A stretch of DNA of 64,000 nt, from NCBI RefSeq assembly GCF_003086775.1, contig NZ_CP026001.1:4638462-4702461 (forward strand), in the 5' to 3' direction. Shown one piece after another: positions 29,501 through 37,840 of this stretch. The position numbers were made by a program, and so were the translations under genes. Position 1 is the stretch's first letter. Each line of letters starts with the position of its first letter. The notes under the pieces are model-generated. The model saw nothing but the letters and a program-made list of their open reading frames with translations, had not been told where the DNA came from and did no database searches. This stretch comes from Stenotrophomonas sp. ZAC14D1_NAIMI4_1 (lineage in GTDB: Bacteria; Pseudomonadota; Gammaproteobacteria; Xanthomonadales; Xanthomonadaceae).

Positions 29501-30145
29501 CTCCACCGCCAGCGGCTGCGGGCGCGGGTACAACGGCGGCGAGGCCAGCAGCGCGCGCAGGTCCGAGGCCAGCGCGTCCGGGTTCGACCACAGCCAGGTC
29601 AGCGGCTCCAGCGTCGCCGCATCGTTGGCGTGCACGCGCCACAGGTCGGCCGCCAGTTCCTCCAGCAGCTCGCGGTCGCTGGCCAGCAGTTCCGGCGGAT
29701 CGAAGGTATGCCCGCTTTCCAGCGCATGCTCGCGCAGTACGCGGGTGCAGAAGCCGTGGATGGTGAAGATCGAGGCGAGGTCGATTTCATCGGCGGCCAC
29801 CTGCAGGCGGCGCTTCAGCGCGACGGCGCTCTCGCTGCCCGCTTCGAGGTGGCGCTGCAGCACCTGCCGGGTCAGCAGCGCGTCGGGGGCTTCGTCATCG
29901 GCGGGCGGCAGATCGACCAGGCGCGCGGCCAGCGCCAGGCGCTCGCGGATGCGCTTGCGCAGTTCCTGGGTGGCGGCGTCGGTGAAAGTGACCGCCAGGA
30001 TCTGGCCGATGCGCAGGCCCTGTTCCACCACCAGGCGGGTGAACAGCGTGGCCAGGGTGAAGGTCTTGCCGGTACCGGCGCTGGCCTCGATCAGGCCGAT
30101 GCCCTGCAGCGGCAGCAGCAGGTAGGGATCCACGGGGGTGCTCAT
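26507..30145 (-). CDS. recB: Exodeoxyribonuclease V subunit beta
   Basis: RecB is the 3'-5' helicase and nuclease of the double-strand-break repair complex. In 1212 residues: Walker A EASAGTGKTFTLATL (about 19-33), VTFTDAATQELRKRI, the UvrD-type Walker B ALVDEFQDTDDRQWGIF, LIGDPKQAIYGFRGGD, LHKSKGLEYPLVYLPF, LLYVGLTRAEHAL, and the C-terminal nuclease domain with GKIDLTYVRDGRWYVLDYKSN, giving the catalytic Asp and Lys. It overlaps recC and recD by 4 nt on each side, so the three subunits are made in one translational unit. Confidence 0.95.
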   Translation of the reverse strand: MSTPVDPYLLLPLQGIGLIEASAGTGKTFTLATLFTRLVVEQGLRIGQILAVTFTDAATQELRKRIRERLALAARLVDLPPADDEAPDALLTRQVLQRHLEAGSESAVALKRRLQVAADEIDLASIFTIHGFCTRVLREHALESGHTFDPPELLASDRELLEELAADLWRVHANDAATLEPLTWLWSNPDALASDLRALLASPPLYPRPQPLAVEDPRAALQGAAADLSMAVREHGEQFFLDLCEAVDNKWINGVSYKLGWLHPLGRQLLAWAGRGDATELLSSDRLPALLPDALVAKTNKKFADRTPSSQLQAPLQRYVALLAQREQWLRAAALNFLHALREEATQRLATLKRTRRVQTYDDLIDGVAHALEGSQRLELVRKLRQQYRIALVDEFQDTDDRQWGIFHTVFGDSPEVQQLGLPPALFLIGDPKQAIYGFRGGDIHTYLKAKQAARPAPPLDQNFRSRPSVLRALQALYDNGGDDAFLEAGIGFEPVRPGGVRSDDDYQRDGAAAPALTLRVLRSDGDKALSADASRAAATHACVADIHQTLLDARAGTAILRGRPVQPGDIAVLVRSHREATLVQRALAAVGIPAVAAGKQSLFSTSEARDLRALLLALLQPADEGRLRAALATVLLGQRASAIASMEREGDLQRAFQAQLLHWRERWQRGGPFAVVADVCAAQGERLLALIDGERRLTNYLQLGELLQEASAQALGMHGLLDWLQGQMANADQNDEQQLLRLESDARRVQIITLHKSKGLEYPLVYLPFVGIDGGAPNNAAHCTVHVGGERQLHWKLDKDEAWDAASGQRDREQRAEDARLLYVGLTRAEHALWIAIGDLAGLGKTRLAPLLGDLQGLRAHADVQIDDSEPVLRLPQLPVEQEGELPAVRGLTRRVPHDWWVYSFTQLAHADAGNDIEAAATELPSPAADEPAGAELPLEPALPEPAATEAAPLDPRFMGSRFGNVLHEALENVDFAAWGGWTPDQAAPDGQAELLRKALHDEGYADEDLDDGVAVLVPLVGHTLTVALPEGGALHSLGEGERRAEIEFHFAIEPTAVPALLQLLHAHGISSARRGFGLRRRLEGLMTGKIDLTYVRDGRWYVLDYKSNRLPGYSPDLLQIAMRHSEYDLQALIYTVALHRWLRFRLGGAYDYVRDMGGIRYLFCRGLDGDGNGVHVDRFAPALVDGLDALFAGGDAAHAELVARAIGARA

Positions 30146-33100
30146 GCGTCGGCCTCCTTGCCGGTGCCCGCCGGGCCACGCCCATCGCGTACCGCACCGA
30201 AGACGACCTGGCTGTTGCGCAGCAGGTCGGCGTAATCATCGTCATCGGCGAAGGGATCGGCGCCGCGCAGCAGCAGCTGCCACGCATCGCTGTTGGCTTC
30301 GCCCCAGCTGCGGTCGCTGCCGTGCCACTGCTTCCAGCCTTCGCTGCGTTGTTTTTCCACCGGGGCGGTGAACAGCACCCAGCCGGTGTACGGGGCGAAG
30401 CGCAGCGGCTCGCGCAGGCCACGCTGGCGCAGCTGCAGCAGGGCGCGCAGGGCCGCGCGCGCGGCCGATGCGCCCGGCGCGGGCAGGACGTGCGGCCCGG
30501 GGCCGGCGTCGCCACCATCGTGGAACTGCACCAGCGGCAGCGCGTCACCGGCGGCATTGGCCAGCAGCCAGTCGAGGCCCTGGCGGATCACCGCATTGCC
30601 GTTCAAGGTGCCGGCGCGCAGGCGCACCAGGCCCTCGGGGTGACGATCAGCCACGCGCCCGTGCAGGCGCACGCCGTCGATCTCCACTTCATACCGACGG
30701 CTTTCCAGTGGCTGCCCCTGCATCCAGCCCAGCATCGCACTGGCGTAGGGGCGGGTCTTGATCTGTTCGGCTTCGAACTGGCGCTCGCCCAGCGCACCGG
30801 ACGGCAGCAGGCCGCGGGCGCGCAGGCGCGGGTACAACGGCTCGACATCACCGCTGATGGTGGCGCGCACCACCGCAGCCTGCACGCTGCGCTTTTCCGG
30901 GCCGCGCGAGGACAGCACCAGCGGCTCCAGGTCATCCACGTCTTCAACGTCGTCGGCCAGGCGCAGGCCCAGGGCCTGGGCCAGGAACTGCCCGGCCGGG
31001 TCGCACAGGAAGCGGCGCAGCGTATCCAGTGCGACTTCGGTTTCCACCGCATCGTCCACGGGCGGCGGCAGCGCGGCATCGAACCACGGCTGCAACCCAC
31101 CACGCTGGCCAGCCATGCGCCCGGCGGCCGGGTGCCACTGCCGGCGGTAGCTGAAACGGCGCGGATCACCCTCGCCGAAGGCGGCAGGCGAGAACGGCTG
31201 CAGCGCATGGCGCACGGTGAACCCGCGGGTGGCCGCGACCGGGTCCTGGTGGTAGGCCGCAGCCGCGTCGATCAGCTCGCTGACCAGCACCGAGGGCTCG
31301 CGCACGCTGCCATCGCGCGGGTCTGCCCCCAGGTAGCTCAGGTAGAACACATCCTGCGCGGCGGCGAACAGCTGCAGGAACAGGAAGCGGTCATCTTCGC
31401 GGGTCGAACGGTCGCCCGGTCGGCGGCGCGGCGTGTCCAGCTCGGCGGTGAGCTGGTTCAGGCCGGCGGCCGGGTCGCGGCGCGGGAAATCGCCATCGTT
31501 GAGGCCCAGCACGCAGATCACCCGGAACGGCAGCAGGCGCATCGGCACCATGCGGCCGAAGCTGATGCCGCCGGTCAGCAGTGGCGCACGCGTGTCGGCC
31601 TCGGACAGGGCGCCGGCGAAGTGCGCACGCACCACCTCCGGCGGCACGCCGTCCTCGAAGCCGGCCTTGTGCGCGTCGTCGGCAAACTGGTTGAGCAGCT
31701 TGCGCAGGCGCTCCAGCGCGCGCTGGCTGTTGGGTGAACTGGGGGCTTCCGGCAGCAGCGCATCGAGCAGGGACAACAGGCGCTGCCGCCATTGTGCCGG
31801 GCTCAGGGTCTCGCCCAGCCTGCGCTGGTAGAGCGCCAGCACGCGCAGCAGCCGCAGCAGCCGGTCCAGCGCGTCCAGTGCGCCGCCCTCCAGTTCGATC
31901 CACGGCGCGACGCCGGCCAGGTCCACATCACTGCCGGTGGCGTGGCCCAGCAGCAGGCGATCCAGCGCGAACTGCCAGGTGTAGGCGTCGTCGCGCGGCG
32001 CCAGCAGCTGGCCGCGATGGTTGGCATCGAGGCCCCAGCGCGCGCCGGCCTGCTGCAGCCAGCCATGCAGGCGGTCGAAATCCACCGCCTCCAGCCCGGC
32101 CGCCTCGGCCAGCGGTGCGCTGGCCAGCAGGTCCAGGATCTCGTTCAGGCCGAAGCGCGATACCGGCAGCGACAGCAGGTGCACGAACACGTCGGCCAGC
32201 GGCTCGCCCGCCAGCGGGCTGCTGTCGGCCAGCGCATAGGGGATATGTTCCTCGTCACCGCCACGGCCACCGAACACGGCTTCCAGGTACGGCACGTAGG
32301 GATCGATGTCCGGCGCCAGCACCGCGATCTCGCGGGCCTGCAGCGGCGGGTCGAAGCGCGGGTCCTGCAGCAGGCTGCGCAACTGGTCGTGCAGCACCTG
32401 CAGTTCGCGCAGGCGGGTATGGCAGGCATGCACCTGCAGGCTGGGGTCATCGCTGCGCAGTTCCGCGCGCAGTTCGCCCGAGGGCAGTGCGCGGCGGTGG
32501 AACAGATCGCGCTGCAGGCGGTGCAGCAGGCTGTCTGCCAGGCCGCCCTCGGCCAGGGTCGGGCGGGTGTCATCCTCGGGATCGGAGTACGCGGCGATCT
32601 CGCCGGCCGGGTGCACGACTTCGTAGCTGCCCAGCACCGCCATGAAGTCGCGGCCAGCCGCGCCCCAGGCCTCCAGCAGGCGGTTCTCGCCCGCGGCCTC
32701 GCCGAAGGGATCGGGCGCGCCGCTGCGCAGGCGCTCGGCCAGGGTCTGCAGGTCGCCCCAGTAGGACTGCACCGGCGTGGGCATATAGAAGTGCAGCTCG
32801 CCCACACGGGCCTGGGTGGCCATCACCCGCAGCACATCGGGCGAGATGTTGAGCGTGGCGAACGCCGACAGGCGCGGCGGCAGGCCGTTCGGCTTCACCT
32901 TGTCCGGCCCTTCGAAGCGATCCAGGTAGGCCTGGATGCGCCGCGCGCGGTAACCGCGTCCGCCGGCGATGGCCCGCCACAGGATCGCCTGCGGATCGGC
33001 CGGGTCGGCGCCGGCATCCCAGCGCAGCAGCCAATCACGGCGCCAGGCCTGGTACTTCTCGAACACCGAGGCCAGCTCGCCCGCCAGCGCCCACGGCTTC

Positions 33101-33483
33101 AGGGCATCACCGCCGGCAAGATAGGCCTGCAGCGCACGCATGGGTGGCTGTGCCAGCAGCGCGGGGTCGCGCAGCGCCTGGTACAGCTTCCAGTGCAGGC
33201 CGGCGGCATCGAGGTCGTCGCTTTCGCCGGTGACGTTCGCGTTGAGCGCGCGTGCGACGAACTCGCCCGGGGTGAGGAACTCCAGGTTGGCCGCCACGCC
33301 GTACTCGGCCGCCAGGGTTGCCTGCAGCCACCGCCGCATCGCCACCTGCGGGATCAGCACCACCTCCGGCGCCAGCAGCGGCTGGCCCGGCACCGGGGTG
33401 CGCACGTTGCGGGCCAGCAGGGCGGCCAGCACGTCCAACGAGTTGGAGTGGTAAAGGCGGAAGTCGCTGAACGGGTCGGTCAT
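30142..33483 (-). CDS. recC: Exodeoxyribonuclease V subunit gamma
   Basis: RecC recognises Chi and splits the DNA strands. The protein is 1113 residues from ATG 33483 (MTDPFSDFRLYHSNSLDVLAALL, the family N-terminus); the frame is open further upstream but without homology. Recognisable blocks are VVLIPQVAMRRWLQ, LEFLTPGEFVARAL, IAVLAPDIDPYVPYLEAVFG, GGISFGRMVPMRLLPFRVICVLGLNDGDFPRRDP and REDDRFLFLQLFAAAQDVFYLSYLG. It is the first gene of recC-recB-recD; the order is conserved in related genera and thyA/ptrA do not intervene as in E. coli. The promoter should lie in the 203 bp shared with mlaF. Confidence 0.94.
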   Translation of the reverse strand: MTDPFSDFRLYHSNSLDVLAALLARNVRTPVPGQPLLAPEVVLIPQVAMRRWLQATLAAEYGVAANLEFLTPGEFVARALNANVTGESDDLDAAGLHWKLYQALRDPALLAQPPMRALQAYLAGGDALKPWALAGELASVFEKYQAWRRDWLLRWDAGADPADPQAILWRAIAGGRGYRARRIQAYLDRFEGPDKVKPNGLPPRLSAFATLNISPDVLRVMATQARVGELHFYMPTPVQSYWGDLQTLAERLRSGAPDPFGEAAGENRLLEAWGAAGRDFMAVLGSYEVVHPAGEIAAYSDPEDDTRPTLAEGGLADSLLHRLQRDLFHRRALPSGELRAELRSDDPSLQVHACHTRLRELQVLHDQLRSLLQDPRFDPPLQAREIAVLAPDIDPYVPYLEAVFGGRGGDEEHIPYALADSSPLAGEPLADVFVHLLSLPVSRFGLNEILDLLASAPLAEAAGLEAVDFDRLHGWLQQAGARWGLDANHRGQLLAPRDDAYTWQFALDRLLLGHATGSDVDLAGVAPWIELEGGALDALDRLLRLLRVLALYQRRLGETLSPAQWRQRLLSLLDALLPEAPSSPNSQRALERLRKLLNQFADDAHKAGFEDGVPPEVVRAHFAGALSEADTRAPLLTGGISFGRMVPMRLLPFRVICVLGLNDGDFPRRDPAAGLNQLTAELDTPRRRPGDRSTREDDRFLFLQLFAAAQDVFYLSYLGADPRDGSVREPSVLVSELIDAAAAYHQDPVAATRGFTVRHALQPFSPAAFGEGDPRRFSYRRQWHPAAGRMAGQRGGLQPWFDAALPPPVDDAVETEVALDTLRRFLCDPAGQFLAQALGLRLADDVEDVDDLEPLVLSSRGPEKRSVQAAVVRATISGDVEPLYPRLRARGLLPSGALGERQFEAEQIKTRPYASAMLGWMQGQPLESRRYEVEIDGVRLHGRVADRHPEGLVRLRAGTLNGNAVIRQGLDWLLANAAGDALPLVQFHDGGDAGPGPHVLPAPGASAARAALRALLQLRQRGLREPLRFAPYTGWVLFTAPVEKQRSEGWKQWHGSDRSWGEANSDAWQLLLRGADPFADDDDYADLLRNSQVVFGAVRDGRGPAGTGKEADA

Positions 33484-33520
33484 CGTGCACAGTGTGCAGG
33501 ACGCTCGGCAGTATTCAATG

Positions 33521-33534
33521 GTGACGTACGTCAC
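33521..33534. promoter_or_regulatory. Perfect 14-bp palindrome in the recC-mlaF divergent region
   Basis: GTGACGTACGTCAC at 33521-33534 is a perfect uninterrupted palindrome 38 bp upstream of recC and about 150 bp upstream of mlaF. It does not belong to the GTAG repeat family. Its position between two divergent essential-type operons suits an operator, but no cognate regulator can be named. Confidence 0.45.
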
Positions 33535-33686
33535 TGGGGGACGCAGCGACCGCTGCGATGGATTGTTCCGGCACCCCCGGGAATTGTCCCGGCCTGTCGC
33601 CGGCCGCGACGTGCCACAATACTGCACCGTCCAGTCTGCTTATGTTCAGCCGGCTGACCCCACCCTTCGATGTCTAAAAAACGTTA

Positions 33687-34484
33687 ATGGTGCCCATGTC
33701 GGCTTCCGCCTCCAGTCTGGTGCAGTTGTCCAACGTCCGCATCGACCGGAGCGGACGCACGATCCTGCGCGACGTTTCGCTGCAGGTTCCACAGGGCAGC
33801 ATCACCGCCGTGCTGGGTCCGTCCGGCAGCGGCAAGTCGACCCTGCTGGCAGCGCTGACCGGCGAACTGCGCCCGGTCGCCGGTGAGGTCACCCTGTTCG
33901 GCAAGCCCATTCCGCATGACAGCGGCGCGCTGCTGGAAATGCGCAAGAGCGTGGGCGTGCTGCTGCAGGGCAATGGCCTGCTGACCGACCTCACCGTGGC
34001 CGAGAACGTCGCCCTGCCCCTGCGCACCCATACCCGCCTGCCGGCCGCGGTGCTGCGCCGGCTGGTGCAGATGAAGCTGCACGCGGTAGGCCTGCTGGCC
34101 GCCGCCGATGCCTGGCCGCGCGAGCTGTCCGGTGGCATGGCGCGCCGCGTGGCACTGGCCCGCGCGCTGGCGCTGGACCCGCCGCTGATGATCTACGACG
34201 AGCCGCTGACCGGGCTGGACCCGATCGCCTCCGGGGTCATCATGAGCCTGATCCAGCGGCTCAACCACAGCCTGGGCCTGACCAGCATCATCGTCAGCCA
34301 CCACGTGCATGAAACCCTGCCGATCTGCGACCAGGTGATCGCCATTGCCAATGGCGGCATCGTGTTCCAGGGCACGCCCGAAGCGCTGCAGTCCAGCCAG
34401 GACCCGCTGCTGCGGCAGTTCCTGCATGGCCAGCCCGACGGCCCCATTCCGTTCGACGCCGCTCCGCGGGCGAGGGTTGCCTGA
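33687..34484 (+). CDS. mlaF: Phospholipid ABC transporter ATPase MlaF
   Basis: MlaF powers the MlaFEDB complex that keeps the outer-membrane lipids asymmetric. The 265-residue protein has Walker A GPSGSGKST, the Q-loop region VLLQGNGLLTDLTVAENV, signature LSGGMARRVALARALA, Walker B LMIYDEPLTGLDP and the switch His in IIVSHHVHE. The start is ATG 33687, with ATG 33696 three codons later as an alternative. It leads the plus-strand operon mlaFEDCB-mlaA and overlaps mlaE by one base (TGATG). Confidence 0.94.
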   Translation: MVPMSASASSLVQLSNVRIDRSGRTILRDVSLQVPQGSITAVLGPSGSGKSTLLAALTGELRPVAGEVTLFGKPIPHDSGALLEMRKSVGVLLQGNGLLTDLTVAENVALPLRTHTRLPAAVLRRLVQMKLHAVGLLAAADAWPRELSGGMARRVALARALALDPPLMIYDEPLTGLDPIASGVIMSLIQRLNHSLGLTSIIVSHHVHETLPICDQVIAIANGGIVFQGTPEALQSSQDPLLRQFLHGQPDGPIPFDAAPRARVA

Positions 34485-35233
34485 TGCCGTTCGTGCAAGC
34501 CACCCGTTCGCTGGGCCGCGCCGGCCTGTTCTCGCTGACCGTGCTGCGTGGTTCGCTGCCGACACGTGATTTCCTGGCCGAGCTGACCCGCGAGATCTAC
34601 AAGATCGGCGCGCGCTCGCTGCCGATCATCGCCGTCGGCGGTGCCTTCGTCGGCCTGGTGCTGACCCTGCAGGGCTACCGCACGCTGACCACCTTCGGTG
34701 CGGCCGACGCGCTGTCGACCCTGCTCGGCCTGTCGCTGTACCGCGAGCTGGCGCCGGTGCTGACCGCCCTGCTGTTCATCGGCCGCGCTGGCAGCTCGAT
34801 CGCCGCCGAACTGGGCCTGATGCGCGCCACCGACCAGATCAAGGCATTGGAGCTGATGGCCATCGACCCGGTGGCCAAGGCGGTGGCGCCACGCTTCTGG
34901 GCGGCGGTGCTGACCGTGCCGCTGCTGACCGGCATCTTCTGCTCGCTGGCCATCAGTGCCAGCTACTTCGAAGCCGTGCACGTGCTGGGCCTGGACAATG
35001 GCGTGTTCTGGTCGGCGCTGCGCAACAGCGTGGACTTCTGGGATGACTTCGGCGTGGCGATGCTGAAGTCGGCGATCTTCGGCGGCACCGCCGCGCTGGT
35101 GGCCTCCTACGTCGGTTTCCATGCCGAGCCGACCATCGAAGGTACTTCGGTGGCCACCACCCGTGCGGTGGTCAACGCCTCGCTGCTGGTGCTGATGTTC
35201 AACTTCGTGCTGTCGGCAATGTTGTTCACCTAA
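34484..35233 (+). CDS. mlaE: Phospholipid ABC transporter permease MlaE
   Basis: A 249-residue permease with five to six membrane segments and the conserved cytosolic coupling segment LYRELAPVLTALLFIGRAGSSIAAELGLMRATDQIKALELM near the middle. It forms the inner-membrane channel with MlaD on its periplasmic face. The ATG shares one base with the mlaF stop. A 58-bp gap separates it from mlaD, the only spacing of any size inside the operon. Confidence 0.94.
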   Translation: MPFVQATRSLGRAGLFSLTVLRGSLPTRDFLAELTREIYKIGARSLPIIAVGGAFVGLVLTLQGYRTLTTFGAADALSTLLGLSLYRELAPVLTALLFIGRAGSSIAAELGLMRATDQIKALELMAIDPVAKAVAPRFWAAVLTVPLLTGIFCSLAISASYFEAVHVLGLDNGVFWSALRNSVDFWDDFGVAMLKSAIFGGTAALVASYVGFHAEPTIEGTSVATTRAVVNASLLVLMFNFVLSAMLFT

Positions 35234-35291
35234 CCCCTCCTTTGGCGGTGCGCAGGGCGCGCGGCCACCACGACTCGATCAGGTAATCCAC

Positions 35292-35813
35292 ATGGCCATA
35301 CGCGGTCCCAGACTCGAATTCTCCGTCGGCGCATTCCTGCTGCTGGCCCTGGCATCGCTGATGGTGCTGGCCGTTGCCTCGACCAACCAGCGCTGGAGCT
35401 GGGGCGGCCAGGGCTATGAGCTGAAGGCACGCTTCTCCCAGGTCGGCCAGCTGCGCAAGCAGGCGCCGGTGAAGATCGGCGGCGTCACCGTCGGCCAGGT
35501 CGCCTCGATCGAACTGGACCCGGTGAAGTTCGAGTCGATCGTGACCCTGCGCATGGACAGCAAGGTCAAGGACCTGCCGGCCGATACCTCCGCCGGCATC
35601 TTCACCAGCGGTTTGCTCGGCGAGAGCTATATCGGTCTGCAGCCCGGTGGTGATCCGGAAGTGCTCAAGCCCGGTGAGGAGATCGTCTTCACCCAGCCGG
35701 CGGTGGACCTGCTGCAGCTGGTCGGCAAGTACATGTTCAGTGGCAGCGCCGGTGGCGCTGGCCAGAAACCCAACGATGGCGAGCAGTCGCCTGCAACGGA
35801 ACCGCAACCATGA
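35292..35813 (+). CDS. mlaD: MCE-domain lipid-binding subunit MlaD
   Basis: A 173-residue protein with one N-terminal membrane anchor (about 12-30) and a single MCE domain: FSQVGQLRKQAPVKIGGVTVGQVASIEL and the IFTSGLLGESYIGLQPGG segment that builds the hydrophobic hexamer pore. It passes phospholipids between MlaE and periplasmic MlaC. Its TGA overlaps the mlaC ATG (ATGA). The C-terminal tail is Gly/Gln/Pro-rich and low in complexity. Confidence 0.94.
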   Translation: MAIRGPRLEFSVGAFLLLALASLMVLAVASTNQRWSWGGQGYELKARFSQVGQLRKQAPVKIGGVTVGQVASIELDPVKFESIVTLRMDSKVKDLPADTSAGIFTSGLLGESYIGLQPGGDPEVLKPGEEIVFTQPAVDLLQLVGKYMFSGSAGGAGQKPNDGEQSPATEPQP

Positions 35814-36472
35814 AGATGAAACTGATCCCGGCCCTGCTGGCCTCGTCGCTGCTGCTGGCCACCCCGTTCCTGGCCCAGGCGCAGTCCGCCCCCGCCGCTG
35901 CCGCCGCCCCGCAGGGCCAGGCCGGCAAGGTGGTGATCGACGCCAGCAGCCGCATCATGTCGACCCTGCAGCAGCGCCGCGCTGAGTTCACCAGCAACCC
36001 GGCCAGCCTGCGCAGCTACATCGACAGCGAACTGACCCGCACCTTCGACCGCGACTATGCCGCGCGCCTGGTGCTGGGCACGCACGCCCGCGGCGCCTCC
36101 GACGCCGACATCAAGCTGTTCGCCGATGCGATGGCCGACAGCCTGATGCAGCGCTACGGCTCGACACTGCTGAACATCCAGGGCAAGCCGAGCTTCCGCC
36201 TGAAGGGCGAGAGCCCGCTGCCGGGCAACCGCGGCGTGCGCGTGGCCACCGAACTGGTGCGTGCCGGCAACGAGCCGACCCCGGTCGAGTACTGGATGCG
36301 CAACGTCAACGGCCAGTGGAAGATCTTCGACGTCAACATCGAAGGCATCTCCTACGTGCAGACCTTCCGCAACCAGTTCGACGCCCCGCTGCGCCAGAAG
36401 GGCATCAAGCAGGTGGCCAGCGAACTGCGCAGCGGCAGCATGCAGGCCGGGCCGGCCGGCAATGGCAAGTAA
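35810..36472 (+). CDS. mlaC: Periplasmic phospholipid shuttle MlaC
   Basis: A 220-residue secreted protein with a clear signal peptide (MKMKLIPALLASSLLLATPFLAQA, cleavage about 24). The Tol-Tol-Ttg2D/MlaC fold is seen in LRSYIDSELTRTFDRDYAARLVLGTHARGAS, the long middle strands and VEYWMRNVNGQWKIFDVNIEGISYVQTFRNQF. It carries lipids between MlaA in the outer membrane and MlaFEDB. Both neighbours overlap it (4 nt with mlaD, 11 nt with mlaB). Confidence 0.94.
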   Translation: MKMKLIPALLASSLLLATPFLAQAQSAPAAAAAPQGQAGKVVIDASSRIMSTLQQRRAEFTSNPASLRSYIDSELTRTFDRDYAARLVLGTHARGASDADIKLFADAMADSLMQRYGSTLLNIQGKPSFRLKGESPLPGNRGVRVATELVRAGNEPTPVEYWMRNVNGQWKIFDVNIEGISYVQTFRNQFDAPLRQKGIKQVASELRSGSMQAGPAGNGK

Positions 36473-36773
36473 GCCGCTGGCACTGCTGGAAGGCGACACC
36501 CTGCGCCTGCGCGGGGTGCTCGACCGTGCCGCGGTGATCGCCTTGTGGCCGCAGTTGCAGGCCCTGCCGGCAAAGCTGGCACGACTGGAGCTGGGCGAGG
36601 TCGAGCGCGTGGACAGCGCCGGCCTGGCGCTGCTGGCCGAACTGGCCGCGCGTGCGCGCACCCAGGGCCACCCGCTGGCGATCTCCGGCACCCCGGCTGG
36701 TTTCAACGAACTGAGCGCGGCCTACCGGCTGTCGCCCGATCTGGATTTCAATGCACCTTCTGCTGCGAGCTGA
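36462..36773 (+). CDS. mlaB: STAS-domain subunit MlaB
   Basis: A 103-residue cytosolic protein that overlaps the mlaC end by 11 nt. It is a single STAS domain: ALLEGDTLRLRGVLDRAAV, the conserved loop VERVDSAGLALLAELA with the DSAGL motif, and a closing SGTPAGFNELSAAYRL segment. MlaB binds MlaF and stabilises the ATPase. The start ATG is preceded by a GGCCGG stretch rather than a good ribosome binding site, which suits coupling to mlaC. Confidence 0.88.
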   Translation: MASKPLALLEGDTLRLRGVLDRAAVIALWPQLQALPAKLARLELGEVERVDSAGLALLAELAARARTQGHPLAISGTPAGFNELSAAYRLSPDLDFNAPSAAS

Positions 36774-36774
36774 C

Positions 36775-37776
36775 ATGAACGTCGTACGCGCCATTCCCCT
36801 GATGATCCTGGCCCTGGCGCTCAGCGCCTGTGCCGGCAAGCCCGCGCGCAGCGATGCGCCGGTGGCCGACACCGTGGTCCCGGCCAGCACGGCCGCCGAT
36901 GCACCCGCTGCCGATACCGGCACGGTTGAAGCGACACCGGCTGCCGCCGCGGACGACGCAACGGCGACGGCCACCCCGCCGCCGGCCGACACCACCGAAA
37001 CCGATGCCGCCACAGCGGCCGCCGCCGCCGCACCCGGTGGCGATGACGATTTCGACGCGCTGTACGGCAACGCCGGCACGGCCGCCACCACGGCTGCCTA
37101 TGACCCGTGGGAGCCGCTGAACCGCCGCGTGCACCGTTTCAACGTGGGCGTGGACAACGTGATCGCGCGCCCGCTGGCGACTGCCTACACCCACGTCGTG
37201 CCGCGCTTCGCACGCACCGGCGTGAGCAACTTCTTCAGCAACATCCGCTCGCCGGTCACCATCCTCAACCAGCTGCTGCAGGGCCGCCCGGATGATGCGT
37301 GGGATACTCTCGGCCGCTTCCTGATGAACTCCACGGTGGGCATCGGTGGCCTGTTCGACCCGGCCAGCAAGGCGATGGTGCCCAACCGCCGCGAGGACTT
37401 CGGGCAGACCCTGGGTGCCTGGGGCTGGCGCCGTTCGCGCTACGTGGAACTGCCGTTCTTCGGCCCGCGTACTGTGCGCGATGTGTTCGGCCTGGCGGGC
37501 GACATGCCGCTGTCGCCGATGCGCACGATCGAGGAAGACAAGATCCGCATCGCCCTGCAGGGCCTGCAGCTGGTCGACACCCGCGCGCAGCTGATGGCGG
37601 TGGACGACCTGCGCAGTTCGGCGGTGGATGAGTACGCACTGGTGCGCGATGCCTGGCTGCAGCGCCGCAACTACCAGATCGAGAACGACCTGCGCGGCAA
37701 GCGCGAGCGCGGCAGCGACGATGAGAATTCGCCGATTCCGGTGGATGCCATGCCGATGCCGAACTGGACCAACTGA
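36775..37776 (+). CDS. mlaA: Outer-membrane lipoprotein MlaA (VacJ)
   Basis: MlaA removes misplaced phospholipids from the outer leaflet. The ATG at 36775 follows the mlaB stop by 1 nt and opens a lipoprotein signal peptide ending in LSAC (Cys about 19). About 80 residues of Ala/Thr/Pro/Asp-rich low-complexity linker follow, much longer than in E. coli VacJ. The MlaA domain then begins at AAYDPWEPLNRRVHRFN (about 110) and contains GVSNFFSNIRSPVTILNQLLQG, LMNSTVGIGGLFDPAS, EDFGQTLGAWG and YVELPFFGPRTVRDVFG. Its place in the mla operon is common in Xanthomonads, while E. coli keeps it separate. Confidence 0.92.
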   Translation: MNVVRAIPLMILALALSACAGKPARSDAPVADTVVPASTAADAPAADTGTVEATPAAAADDATATATPPPADTTETDAATAAAAAAPGGDDDFDALYGNAGTAATTAAYDPWEPLNRRVHRFNVGVDNVIARPLATAYTHVVPRFARTGVSNFFSNIRSPVTILNQLLQGRPDDAWDTLGRFLMNSTVGIGGLFDPASKAMVPNRREDFGQTLGAWGWRRSRYVELPFFGPRTVRDVFGLAGDMPLSPMRTIEEDKIRIALQGLQLVDTRAQLMAVDDLRSSAVDEYALVRDAWLQRRNYQIENDLRGKRERGSDDENSPIPVDAMPMPNWTN

Positions 37777-37795
37777 TCACCGTGGTCCATGCATG

Positions 37796-37825
37796 AAAAA
37801 CCCCGCCTTGGCGGGGTTTTTTTTT
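37796..37825 (+). terminator. Intrinsic terminator of the mla operon (bidirectional)
   Basis: CCCCGCC-TT-GGCGGGG at 37801-37816 followed by nine T, and preceded by a run of five A, lies 25 bp after mlaA. The A-run also makes it work on the minus strand for the convergent glutathione peroxidase gene. Confidence 0.9.
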
Positions 37826-37840
37826 GCTCATGGCCTGGGG

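Noticed and set aside
26087..30235. 1382-codon plus-strand open frame
   Set aside because: It is antisense to recB and recD and is kept open only by the high GC content; its protein is Gln/Arg/His/Ala-rich with no domain.
33484..33627. N-terminal extension of recC to 33627
   Set aside because: The extension is unlike RecC, has no ribosome binding site and crosses the divergent promoter region; MTDPFSDFRLYHSN matches the family start.
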